Shown here: one piece after another, positions 14,401-22,746 of the stretch
How the letters are laid out: each line of letters starts with the position of its first letter
How positions within the stretch are numbered: position 1 is the first letter of the stretch
Assembly (NCBI RefSeq): GCF_003003995.1
Contig: NZ_PVWF01000049.1
Coordinates: 1-38,641 of the forward strand
Origin: Pleurocapsa sp. CCALA 161
Lineage (GTDB): Bacteria; Cyanobacteriota; Cyanobacteriia; Cyanobacteriales; Xenococcaceae
DNA: 38,641 nt
Reading direction: 5' to 3'
The notes under the pieces: model-generated
What the model saw: the letters and a program-made list of their open reading frames with translations, nothing else
What the model was told of the DNA's origin: nothing
Database searches by the model: none
Program-made: the position numbers and the translations under genes

Positions 14401-17325
14401 ATGAACCTGACACCAATTTGGGGTTCTCTGACGGTATTTATTGTTTGTCCTTTGCTAGGTGGGTTACCCCTAATCGACTGGCTCACCTATGCTCTTACTG
14501 GTCGTCAACTAGGTAAACTAGGCACTGGTAACATTTCAGTATCCGCAGCCTTTTATCATGGCGGTAAAGTGGCTGGGGTGTGTGCTGTACTATCGGAAGC
14601 AGCCAAAGGAATTAGTGCGGTTTTATTAGCTAGAGTATTTTTCCCTGTCGGTTCAGCTTGGGAAATTATTGCCATCATTGCCTTAGTGATGGGGCGTTAT
14701 TGGATTGGTAAAGGTGCGGGGACAACTAATGCTGTTTGGGGAATTGTCGCCCATGATGCGATCGCAGCGGGATTAGTCTGGTTAATTAGTCTAGTGGGAT
14801 TTACAATTATTCGCGATCGCTTAATGGGGAAATATGGTGCTTTAGTATTATTAGTGGTGATGATTGGATTGCGTCATCCATATCAACCAGAATATGCGCT
14901 GACTACTTTTGCTTTAGCATGTTTGTTGGGCTGGATCTATCAAAATATCCCCGATGATTTAGACTTATCTGCTACTGCCACTAATAGTCAATCTAGTCAA
15001 AGCAAAATGTTTCGTTTTTTTCAGGGAGACAAAAATATTCTTAGTCTAAACAGCAAATTAAATGCCCGCCAGGTAGGGGCAAAAGCAGCGAACTTGTCCC
15101 AACTCAAACGTCAGGGATATGATGTAGCAGACGGCTGGATTTTACGCCCTGGAGACAACGTGCAAGCCTTGGTGCAAAAGCTCGAACCAACAACTCAAGC
15201 GCCCTTAATTGTCCGTTCTTCCGCTATTGGCGAAGATTCAGCATCAGCTTCCGCTGCGGGGCAATATATCAGTATTCTCAACGTTACTAATCAAGATCAA
15301 TTAGAATCAGCCATTATTAATTGTCAGGCTTCTTATTTAGACAGCAGTGCCATCGAATATCGTCGCCACAACCAGCAAAAAGATACATCAATGGCAATCC
15401 TCATCCAGCAGCAAATTGAGGGTCAATATAGTGGAGTGGCATTTAGTCGCGATCCTGTAAATCAGTTACAAGATACAGTAGCGATCGAAGCTTTACCAGG
15501 TTCAGCTAACAAAATTGTTTCTGGTCAATATACTCCCCAAAGATATCAGGTGGCAATTCCCCAAACCTCCCTCACAATGTCTCTAGAACAATCCATTACT
15601 GTGATCGCTGAAAAGTCGAATCAGACTGACATGATTCCCCAAGAAATTATTAAATCAGCAGCATTGTTGGCAAGAGAAATGGAGGATTTATTTGGGGGAA
15701 TTCCTCAAGATCTTGAGTGGACTTATGACGGTGCTAAACTCTGGTTGCTACAGGTTCGTCCCATCACAACCATGCAGCCAATTTGGACGAGGCGTATTGC
15801 TGCGGAGGTTATTCCTGGCAAAATTCGTCCCCTTACTTGGTCAATTAATCAGCCCTTAACCTGTGGTGTTTGGGGGAAAATCTTTACAATTGTCTTGGGC
15901 GATCGCGCTAAAGATTTAAACTTCGAGCAAACTGCAACCCTACATTTTGCTAGCGCTTATTTTAATGCTTCTTTGTTAGGCACGATTTTTCGTCGCATGG
16001 GTTTACCCGCAGAAAGTCTGGAATTTTTAACTAGAGGAGCAAAATTTAGTAAACCACCCTTGAGTTCGACCCTGAGAAACCTGCCTGGACTCTGGCGACT
16101 GCTCAAACGAGAATGGCAGTTAGATAGTCACTTTGCCAGCGATCGCGCTAAACTTTTTGCACCTATCCTAGCAGAAATTAGTGACCAACCACTAAAAGAA
16201 TTGTCGCCGACAGAAATTATTGACAGGATTAAGACAATTTTGGGGTTATTGGATAAAGCGACTTATTATCATATTCTTGCTCCTCTTAGTTTTGCCCTCC
16301 GCCAAAGCATCTTAAAAGTTGCTGAAACTGAACTGGACAACAGCAAAGTGCCAGAGGTAATGGCAGTAAGTTATTTGGCAGAAATAGCCACTGAAGCTCG
16401 CAAACTTTTGGCTACTGAACAAATCACCTTTGACTCTAGCGCCTCTTTATTTGCTCATATTGCGGAAAATTCGGAAGGAATAAGCGTAATGGAACGATTC
16501 AGTCTGTGGTTGGAGCAATATGGCTATTTAAGCGAAGTGGCGACGGATATCGCCGTACCACGCTGGCAAGATAAGCCTGGTATTGCACGACAGATGTTTA
16601 CGCGGTTTTATTTTGATGTCCATGGTGCCAAAATTGCTCAAGCTCCAGCCAATATTTCTCCTCAGTCTTGGCAAGCAAAACTAGTCCAAAAAAGATTAAA
16701 CCTTAAAGGTCAGGTAGCGGAAATATACAACAAGCTATTAGCACAACTACGATGGGCTTTTCTTGCTTTAGAACAACAGTGGCTTAATAGCGGTTTAATT
16801 ACTGAAGCAGGCGATATTTTTCTGCTCAAGCTAGAAGAAATTACTATTTTAGTAGAGCAGGGACAATTACCATCACTGAGTAATTTAATTCAAACTAGAA
16901 AGCAACAGTGGCAAGCAGCAGCACAATTAAATCCTGTTCCAAAATTAGTTTATGGCAAGCCCCAAACTATATCATGGCAAGCGCCTGTGGTGAACGCAAC
17001 CAATCGAATACAGGGGATTGGTTGTAGTCCTGGTCAAATTGAAGGAGTAATCAAAGTTATCTCTAGTCTGCAACATGCACCCAATCGCCTCGATCCCCAA
17101 ACCATTATCGTTGTTCCCTATACCGACGCTGGCTGGTCACCTCTTTTGGCTCGTGCAGGAGGCTTAATTGCTGAAGTTGGCGGTCGTTTGTCTCATGGTG
17201 CAATCATTGCAAGAGAATACAATATTCCTGCGGTAATGGACGTAGACAATGCCAGCAGCTTATTTCATGATGGTCAATTGGTGAGACTTGACGGTCAGAC
17301 AGGAATCATCGAAATATTGAATTAG
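14401..17325 (+). CDS. Fusion: PlsY-like membrane domain + PEP-synthase/rifampin-phosphotransferase-like enzyme
   Basis: A 974-residue two-part protein. Residues 1-185 are a multi-span membrane domain resembling PlsY, the acyl-phosphate:glycerol-3-phosphate acyltransferase: GLPLIDWLTYALTG, GKLGTGNISVSAAF (39-51), EAAKG (66-70) and IGKGAGTTN (102-110). The GHxxP part of the usual third motif is shortened to GRYW. After a polar linker (186-203) comes an ATP-grasp-type domain as in PEP synthase and rifampin phosphotransferase: GAKAANLSQLK (226-236), VRSSAIGEDS (271-280), SGVAFSRDP, PQDLEWTYDG and LLQVRPIT. A long helical region follows (about 465-870), then a swivelling phosphohistidine domain with catalytic H932 in GGRLSHGAIIARE. 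The PEP/pyruvate TIM barrel of PpsA is missing, so the order matches rifampin phosphotransferase. It likely phosphorylates an unknown, perhaps membrane-associated, substrate; this is inference. GAGGC precedes the ATG. Confidence 0.85.
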   Translation: MNLTPIWGSLTVFIVCPLLGGLPLIDWLTYALTGRQLGKLGTGNISVSAAFYHGGKVAGVCAVLSEAAKGISAVLLARVFFPVGSAWEIIAIIALVMGRYWIGKGAGTTNAVWGIVAHDAIAAGLVWLISLVGFTIIRDRLMGKYGALVLLVVMIGLRHPYQPEYALTTFALACLLGWIYQNIPDDLDLSATATNSQSSQSKMFRFFQGDKNILSLNSKLNARQVGAKAANLSQLKRQGYDVADGWILRPGDNVQALVQKLEPTTQAPLIVRSSAIGEDSASASAAGQYISILNVTNQDQLESAIINCQASYLDSSAIEYRRHNQQKDTSMAILIQQQIEGQYSGVAFSRDPVNQLQDTVAIEALPGSANKIVSGQYTPQRYQVAIPQTSLTMSLEQSITVIAEKSNQTDMIPQEIIKSAALLAREMEDLFGGIPQDLEWTYDGAKLWLLQVRPITTMQPIWTRRIAAEVIPGKIRPLTWSINQPLTCGVWGKIFTIVLGDRAKDLNFEQTATLHFASAYFNASLLGTIFRRMGLPAESLEFLTRGAKFSKPPLSSTLRNLPGLWRLLKREWQLDSHFASDRAKLFAPILAEISDQPLKELSPTEIIDRIKTILGLLDKATYYHILAPLSFALRQSILKVAETELDNSKVPEVMAVSYLAEIATEARKLLATEQITFDSSASLFAHIAENSEGISVMERFSLWLEQYGYLSEVATDIAVPRWQDKPGIARQMFTRFYFDVHGAKIAQAPANISPQSWQAKLVQKRLNLKGQVAEIYNKLLAQLRWAFLALEQQWLNSGLITEAGDIFLLKLEEITILVEQGQLPSLSNLIQTRKQQWQAAAQLNPVPKLVYGKPQTISWQAPVVNATNRIQGIGCSPGQIEGVIKVISSLQHAPNRLDPQTIIVVPYTDAGWSPLLARAGGLIAEVGGRLSHGAIIAREYNIPAVMDVDNASSLFHDGQLVRLDGQTGIIEILN

Positions 17326-17439
17326 TGGATAACATGTAAGTGAACAGAAACAAAAACAGGTTTAATAATATCAGTTAAATAATGATCATGCTTATGCCTA
17401 TTTTTGAACTATATTAGAGATTAACCATTATCTTGTTAT

Positions 17440-18492
17440 ATGTTTGCTCTGATTATCGTTGTCGCCGTAATTTTACTTGGTTCGGCTTTTTGTTCCGGAG
17501 CGGAAGCGGCAATACTGTCTATTTCTCCAATTAAAGTCAGACAATTAGCTCAGTCTAAAAAGCCAGCAGCCTTAGCTTTGGCCCGTATTCGTTCCCACAT
17601 CACTCGCCCCATTGCTACGATTGTTATTCTCAATAACATCTTTAATATTGTGGGCAGTATTATGGTTGGTAGCCTGACTACAAAGGTATTAGAGGATAAG
17701 TGGTTAGGACTTGTTTCAGGAATTCTCACATTTTTAATTATTATCTTTGGCGAAATTTTTCCTAAAACCATAGGTCAACGCTATGCAGAACCGATCAGTT
17801 TATTTGCTGCTATTCCCGTCAAATTTTTAACCCTAATCTTTACTCCTTTGGTGTGGCTAGTTGAACGGATCACCGCCCCGATAGTTAAGCGTCAAACCCT
17901 TCCTACTACTGATGAAGCAGAAATTAAATTTTTGACTAATATCGGTTTTCAAGAAGGAGTAATTGAAGATGATGAAGCAGAAATGATCCAGCGAGTATTT
18001 CAGCTAAACGACCTTAACGCTTCAGATTTAATGAGTCCTCGCATTATTGTCACTTATCTTAAGGGCGAACAAACCCTAGCTGAATGCCAATCCGAAATTA
18101 TTAAATCTCAGCACACTCGAATTCTGGTAATTAATGAAACCATTGATGATGTTACGGGAATAGTGCTAAAAGACGAACTTTTAACTGCCATGATTGAAGG
18201 ACAAAGCGATCGCCAAATCAACACTCTTCAGCGCCCCGCCCACTTTGTCCCTGAAACCAATCGCGCCGATAAACTGCTTAAGGTATTTCAAGAAAATCGT
18301 GAACACTTAGCAGTCGTCCTAGACGAATACGGTGGAATGGCTGGAGTTGTAACTTTAGAAGACGTTTTAGAAGTGCTGACGGGAGAAATTGTTGATGAAA
18401 CCGATCGCAATGTAGACTTACAGGAGATTGCCAGGAAAAAGCGTCTGCGGTTGCTTAAGTCTAGAGGAATTAACCATGAGTCATTAACCTAA
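17440..18492 (+). CDS. CNNM/DUF21-CBS transporter family protein
   Basis: A 350-residue member of the CNNM/CorC/TlyC family ('hemolysin-related' proteins). The DUF21 membrane domain (about 1-140) has the N-terminal GSAFCSGAEAAILS, then NNIFNIVGS and GEIFPKTIGQRYAEP, which are conserved. A paired CBS domain follows (about 190-315; DLMSPRI, VLDEYGGMAGVVTLEDVLEVLTGEIVDE). Family members are implicated in magnesium or cobalt efflux and bind ATP at the CBS pair. The C-terminal CorC/HlyC domain seen in longer relatives is absent, so this is the short form. It lies 114 bases after the fusion gene on the same strand and converges with the hydrolase gene with a 13-base gap. Confidence 0.9.
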   Translation: MFALIIVVAVILLGSAFCSGAEAAILSISPIKVRQLAQSKKPAALALARIRSHITRPIATIVILNNIFNIVGSIMVGSLTTKVLEDKWLGLVSGILTFLIIIFGEIFPKTIGQRYAEPISLFAAIPVKFLTLIFTPLVWLVERITAPIVKRQTLPTTDEAEIKFLTNIGFQEGVIEDDEAEMIQRVFQLNDLNASDLMSPRIIVTYLKGEQTLAECQSEIIKSQHTRILVINETIDDVTGIVLKDELLTAMIEGQSDRQINTLQRPAHFVPETNRADKLLKVFQENREHLAVVLDEYGGMAGVVTLEDVLEVLTGEIVDETDRNVDLQEIARKKRLRLLKSRGINHESLT

Positions 18493-18505
18493 ACTTAAGT
18501 AGCAA

Positions 18506-19390
18506 TTAGCAGTTAGATAGCCATTGAATAATCTGAGCATTAACAGCTTCGGGGTTTTCATCGTGAGGACAATGACCAGCATTGGGAATAATTTGGAACT
18601 CGATATCAGCATTACTAGCTGCTAAGTCTTGATATATTTTGGCTCCTGCTACTGGTGTCCAGGGATCTTTCTCGCCCCAAACTACTAATAAAGGGCGTTG
18701 CAAATTGGGGAGTAATTCATCAGGGGTTTTTCCAGCAGGAGCGGTTAACACCGAGGCAAAAACCTTCTGTGCGCCTGGATCGCAGGATGGTTGATAGAGC
18801 ATTTCTACCAAATCGTCAGTCACGGCACGGCGATCGCGATAAACTTGATAGAGAGTACGACGAATTTGGCTCTTGCGCCGAATATTATTAAAAATTAAGT
18901 TGCCTGTAACGGGAGAACTAACTAACTTAGCAAACCCGCTCATGACTAAACCTAAGATGGGGTTGAGATCCCCTGGTCGATGATTTAACCCCCCTGCACA
19001 GTTAATTAATACACCTCCCGCAGCGATCGCAGGATGGTTAGTAACCACCATTAAGGCTAAGAGTGCGCCAATCGAGTTACCGACAAATACTGTTGGCTGA
19101 TTAATAAATTCTGTCCAGAAATCAGTAATTTGCGATTCCCATAGTTCTAAGGTGTAATTTAAAGGTGCTTTGTCTGACCCCCCAAAACCCAGTAGATCTA
19201 AGGCGAATACCTGATAACCTGCACCTGCCAAGACAGGAATATTCTTTTGCCAATGCCCTATAGATGCTCCAAAACCGTGGATTAACAGTAATGGTTTACC
19301 TTCTCCGGCAACGGTATAGCGGATTTTATGACCTTGCCAATGCCAGTCTAACTCTAGCAAGGTATTTTTTAATGACGAATTTGTGACCAC
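18506..19390 (-). CDS. Alpha/beta-fold hydrolase
   Basis: A 294-residue serine hydrolase with a complete triad: S106 in the elbow GNSIG, D242 in GEKDPWTP and H273 in NAGHCPHDENP. The oxyanion HGFGAS (38-43) and LDLLGFGGSDK (65-74) are typical. The overall pattern resembles the cyanobacterial/plastid group that includes pheophytinase- and chlorophyll-dephytylase-like hydrolases, so ester cleavage of a pigment or lipid is possible but unproved. No signal peptide is present. It is single on the minus strand. Confidence 0.88.
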   Translation of the reverse strand: MVTNSSLKNTLLELDWHWQGHKIRYTVAGEGKPLLLIHGFGASIGHWQKNIPVLAGAGYQVFALDLLGFGGSDKAPLNYTLELWESQITDFWTEFINQPTVFVGNSIGALLALMVVTNHPAIAAGGVLINCAGGLNHRPGDLNPILGLVMSGFAKLVSSPVTGNLIFNNIRRKSQIRRTLYQVYRDRRAVTDDLVEMLYQPSCDPGAQKVFASVLTAPAGKTPDELLPNLQRPLLVVWGEKDPWTPVAGAKIYQDLAASNADIEFQIIPNAGHCPHDENPEAVNAQIIQWLSNC

Positions 19391-19508
19391 AGTTGCTATA
19401 TTTCGATCTTTACATATCTTTATATACAGATCATATCAATTAAAACTGGCTTTAAGTTCGAGTAAGACAAATAGAGCTAAATTCAAATTGCTATTGCACG
19501 CTATTCAC

Positions 19509-20054
19509 TCAAGACAATAATCCAGGTAAACCATCAATACTTAACTGATTCTTCTTTTGTCTATAAACAGCTAATTCTTCTGGACTTTTCTTTTCTGTCC
19601 ATTTATCTAAAACATCACGGTCATCTATATAATCATATAGCGGTACGGAATAGCCACAAGAAGTAGAAATTCTTTGTACATCTATTTTAATTATGGCTCT
19701 TTCCCCTGGATGAGGTTGAAAGAGTTTTGCTATTGCTGGGTAATCGGTATTATCCTGAAAAACAGGAGTACCTTTACCGTGTAGACGAACAATTTGAGGA
19801 GCGCCTGTAAAAGCACAAAACATAATCACAATTCTGCTATTTTCTTGAAGATGAGCAATAGTTTCGATCCCGCTTCCCGTTAAATCTTGATAGGCTACTG
19901 TCTTTGGATTAATTACGCGAAAAGAATCAGCACCCTTTGGAGAGCAATTAATATGGCCGTCAGCAGATAAAGGGGCAGTAGCAACAAAAAAGATTTGCTG
20001 TTGGCTAAGCCAAGATTGTAAGTTATGGTCAATTTCAGTGAATATTTTTCCCAT
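19509..20054 (-). CDS. Pyridoxamine 5'-phosphate oxidase family protein
   Basis: A 181-residue flavin-binding split-barrel protein of the PNPOx superfamily. Recognisable parts are the first strand FFVATAPLSADGHINCSPKG, VAYQDLTGSGIETIAHLQEN and IVIMFCAFTGAPQIVRLHGKG. These proteins bind FMN or F420 and reduce varied substrates; the true PdxH has additional PLP-binding residues not seen here. The gene follows DUF1822 on the same strand after 70 bases. Confidence 0.85.
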   Translation of the reverse strand: MGKIFTEIDHNLQSWLSQQQIFFVATAPLSADGHINCSPKGADSFRVINPKTVAYQDLTGSGIETIAHLQENSRIVIMFCAFTGAPQIVRLHGKGTPVFQDNTDYPAIAKLFQPHPGERAIIKIDVQRISTSCGYSVPLYDYIDDRDVLDKWTEKKSPEELAVYRQKKNQLSIDGLPGLLS

Positions 20055-20124
20055 ATGTTAGACCTCTTACATAAATAAACTTTGCCGATGCTAGATTTTA
20101 ATTTCTGACTTGGCAAAAAGTCGA

Positions 20125-21291
20125 TTAAAACTGCAATATTTCCTGTTGATAGTTATCGGGAGTTGGTTCGACTTGCCATAATAGTGATTCTCCTGGATCG
20201 AGATCGACTTCTAAAGCAAGTTGGGCAACTGCTTCTGTTGCTTGATCTTCGTTACCGTCAAAATCTTGCAGTTCGCAAGTAAGTAATTTGAGCTTAAACC
20301 CAGCGGGTATCATACAGCCAGGAGTAAGACAGCATAATTCAAAGCGCCAAGCACCTACTTCTGGCAGGGGGAGAATTTTTAATTCATAAGGTTGATTGGC
20401 GATCGCTAATTTTTTGGCTAAACCAACAGCAGGAATAACAGCATCACTAGTAGCAGCTTTTGCCCCTTCAGCACGTAAAGTTACTTCAATCTGTCGCCAG
20501 CCAAATTCTGTCGAAAGGTCACTCAAACCCTGCTTAAGCCAATGCAAAATAGGGGTTGTTGTGGGTAGACCACGGCGAGTCGCCACCAGACGACGACACC
20601 AAGAGGGATTTTGGAGCAATGCACCCCAGGTAGCAAAGGGAACTGCTAGTCGAGGTAAAAGCTGGGCGGGATTACCCAAACGCTCAATTAAGTTGTTTGC
20701 TTGGACAGGACTCAGTTCTTTAAGAGGTTCAATTACGGCTTGAGTAGCTTCGTTGGGACATAATGCCCTGGCAACCCACAAAGCGTTAAGATCGCCGATC
20801 AGTTCTTCATCCGTGAGGCTATAGGTGCGATCGCTGTGATTAAAACTTCCTTGTTTTAGCTGTTGATGAGTAGCGTAACCCCAAACTCGAACATAAGCAT
20901 CATCAACATTTACCTGTACTGCTAAATAATAGTCTGCTTTCCAATTTGGCAGGTCGATCCATTCTTGAGGAACTCTAAGCTCTTCTAAGTCGTCGGCTTC
21001 ACTAGGAATTAAAACCAAGTTAGCATTGTTAATGGCGATCGCTGTACCGTTAACTACTTCCCAAACAGCATTTTGTTGCTCCTGTTGCCACTGTGTCTTA
21101 GCCGTAGCATCTTCTTCAGCCTGTAACCAGGGTAAAAAAACCGCCAACGCAACTTGATTGAGATAGTTCTGCCAACGGCTAGAAGGGTTGCTTGCAGTTT
21201 GGCTGAGTAACCAAACGCGTTCAATAGTAGCTTGGTCTATTTCGAGAACTAAATCTGTGGCATTAAATATAGTTGAGTTGGTGGTAATCAT
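20125..21291 (-). CDS. DUF1822 family protein
   Basis: A 388-residue soluble protein of the cyanobacterium-specific DUF1822 family, recognised by its N-terminus (ATIERVWLLSQ, QVALAVFLPWLQ), the VPQEWIDLPNWKADYYLAVQV block, WARALCP, and the C-terminal L.LL.....FDGNEDQA followed by VDLDPGESLLWQV. No enzyme motif or membrane span is seen. It lies 40 bases downstream of the sigma-factor gene on the same strand and is almost certainly co-transcribed with it. Such placement would suit an accessory or anti-sigma role, which is only a guess. Confidence 0.75.
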   Translation of the reverse strand: MITTNSTIFNATDLVLEIDQATIERVWLLSQTASNPSSRWQNYLNQVALAVFLPWLQAEEDATAKTQWQQEQQNAVWEVVNGTAIAINNANLVLIPSEADDLEELRVPQEWIDLPNWKADYYLAVQVNVDDAYVRVWGYATHQQLKQGSFNHSDRTYSLTDEELIGDLNALWVARALCPNEATQAVIEPLKELSPVQANNLIERLGNPAQLLPRLAVPFATWGALLQNPSWCRRLVATRRGLPTTTPILHWLKQGLSDLSTEFGWRQIEVTLRAEGAKAATSDAVIPAVGLAKKLAIANQPYELKILPLPEVGAWRFELCCLTPGCMIPAGFKLKLLTCELQDFDGNEDQATEAVAQLALEVDLDPGESLLWQVEPTPDNYQQEILQF

Positions 21292-21331
21292 CGGCGCAAA
21301 TCCTCAAAATATAGATTTTCTAATTTTTTAT

Positions 21332-22552
21332 TTAATTGCTGTCATAGTAGCTAGCTAACCATTCTTCTAATAGAGAACTGATATTGTCGAGTATGTCGGA
21401 GGTTAAAGAAATATGCATAGTTGATTGACTCCACTGGGCCAAAGCCAGCAGCAGTTCTTTTCTTACCCTAGATAATTGACGAGAAATGCTGTATTGCTTG
21501 GTGTTTAATTCTTGAGCAATCTCTGCCTGTTTTAAACCCAAAGCATAATAAAATTCCAGTAATTTTTGCTCTTCTGGTTTAAGCTGTTTGATGATGGCGG
21601 TCAAAAACTGATTAATGTCGGTATGTTGTTGACTCCGCTGCTCGATTTCCTCTTGAGCAATCATGTCTACTAAGGGTGATTGATCCACTCCCACTAGAGA
21701 ATCAATAATTTCTCCTGTCTCATAACCAGGCTTAGGCTGATTAATCGAAGCGACATTAGGAAAGAGATAAGAACGCACCGCTTTAACGCAGATCAACAGC
21801 CATTTTTCTAGATGTTCACAGGTAACAGCTTCCTGGGATGACAACTGAAGATGACGTTCTTGATTATAAAGATTAGCGATCGCCAACCAGGTTTCTGGTT
21901 GTGGTTTTGGTAGCTGGCGAGTGGAAGAGGCTCGTTCGGGAACATAGATAGTTTTAAGACAATTCCAAGCTAAAACATATTGTTCAATTGTTTCTCGATC
22001 TAGTCCTGCGTTAGCTAAAGCCTCAATCATTCTTTTTTGGCTCAGTTTACGTAATAAAGACCAATCTGAACAAATATCAATTTCTTTTTGCTGACGCAGC
22101 AGTTCGCGAATTAGATTGGCACAAGTAATGCTGGCATAGCTTTTTAAGTTAAATCCTCGTTCGCGGTCAAACCCTTTGAGAACCTTATCGATGCGAGCGA
22201 TCGCGACTTGAAAGCAATCAGCAACACTATATTGACTGCTGCTAAAACCAGTAATAGTTTTTGTTGCCGACCAAAAGCAAACTTCTTGTAAATAAGCAGT
22301 CAAATGTTCTCTTGCCAACCCCGTAGGCTGATGTTGCCAGATCTGATGCCAATATAAAGCCCAAAAACTAGCTGAATTAACCGTTGTTATTGTACTTAAA
22401 GATTGCCTCATACTCCGACGCAGACGAGTATCTGTTGCCCAACCAGCAAAGCGATCGTTGTCAAATTGAATAAAAGTAGAAAAGATTTCAACTGTGTCTT
22501 GGCGAGGGAGCATTAATCGATTAAAAGATAAATGTAATAGTTGTACCAGCAT
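21332..22552 (-). CDS. Divergent sigma-70 family RNA polymerase sigma factor
   Basis: A 406-residue protein with a sigma-70 region 2-like segment (ADCFQVAIARIDKVLKGFDRERGFNLKSYA, then NLIRELLRQ, about 108-155). At the C-terminus is a region 4 helix-turn-helix (LKPEEQKLLEFYY.LGLKQAEIAQELNTKQYSISRQLSRVRKELL, about 325-375). The middle is poorly conserved, and it is not a group 1 or 2 cyanobacterial sigma factor. ATG 22552 has a weak GGTGAG upstream. A second ATG at 22513 (MLPRQDTVEIFSTFI) may be the real start, as it begins where the sequence looks conserved. It is paired with a DUF1822 gene 40 bases downstream. Confidence 0.8.
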   Translation of the reverse strand: MLVQLLHLSFNRLMLPRQDTVEIFSTFIQFDNDRFAGWATDTRLRRSMRQSLSTITTVNSASFWALYWHQIWQHQPTGLAREHLTAYLQEVCFWSATKTITGFSSSQYSVADCFQVAIARIDKVLKGFDRERGFNLKSYASITCANLIRELLRQQKEIDICSDWSLLRKLSQKRMIEALANAGLDRETIEQYVLAWNCLKTIYVPERASSTRQLPKPQPETWLAIANLYNQERHLQLSSQEAVTCEHLEKWLLICVKAVRSYLFPNVASINQPKPGYETGEIIDSLVGVDQSPLVDMIAQEEIEQRSQQHTDINQFLTAIIKQLKPEEQKLLEFYYALGLKQAEIAQELNTKQYSISRQLSRVRKELLLALAQWSQSTMHISLTSDILDNISSLLEEWLASYYDSN

Positions 22553-22621
22553 GAATTCAACAGTCTCACCAGAGCTAGTTTACTCAAAATACGAGATAAG
22601 TACTTAAAGTAGTTTGATTTG

Positions 22622-22651
22622 TTGAGAGTTTCGATATTTCGAGATTATATT
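22622..22651 (+). promoter_or_regulatory. Candidate sigma-70 promoter of the FHA-ABC gene
   Basis: TTGAGA (22622-22627), an 18-base spacer and TATATT (22646-22651) lie about 95 bases before the ATG at 22747, with a start near 22658. A second AT-rich region (TATATATTATAAA, about 22683-22695) could also act as a -10 box. Confidence 0.4.
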
Positions 22652-22746
22652 CTTCCTAGCAATATTAATTAGCGTAAGACGTATATATTATAAAACTAGG
22701 TTTAGTTCCCCATCGTGTTTTTAGATAAATATAAATATTAGACATC

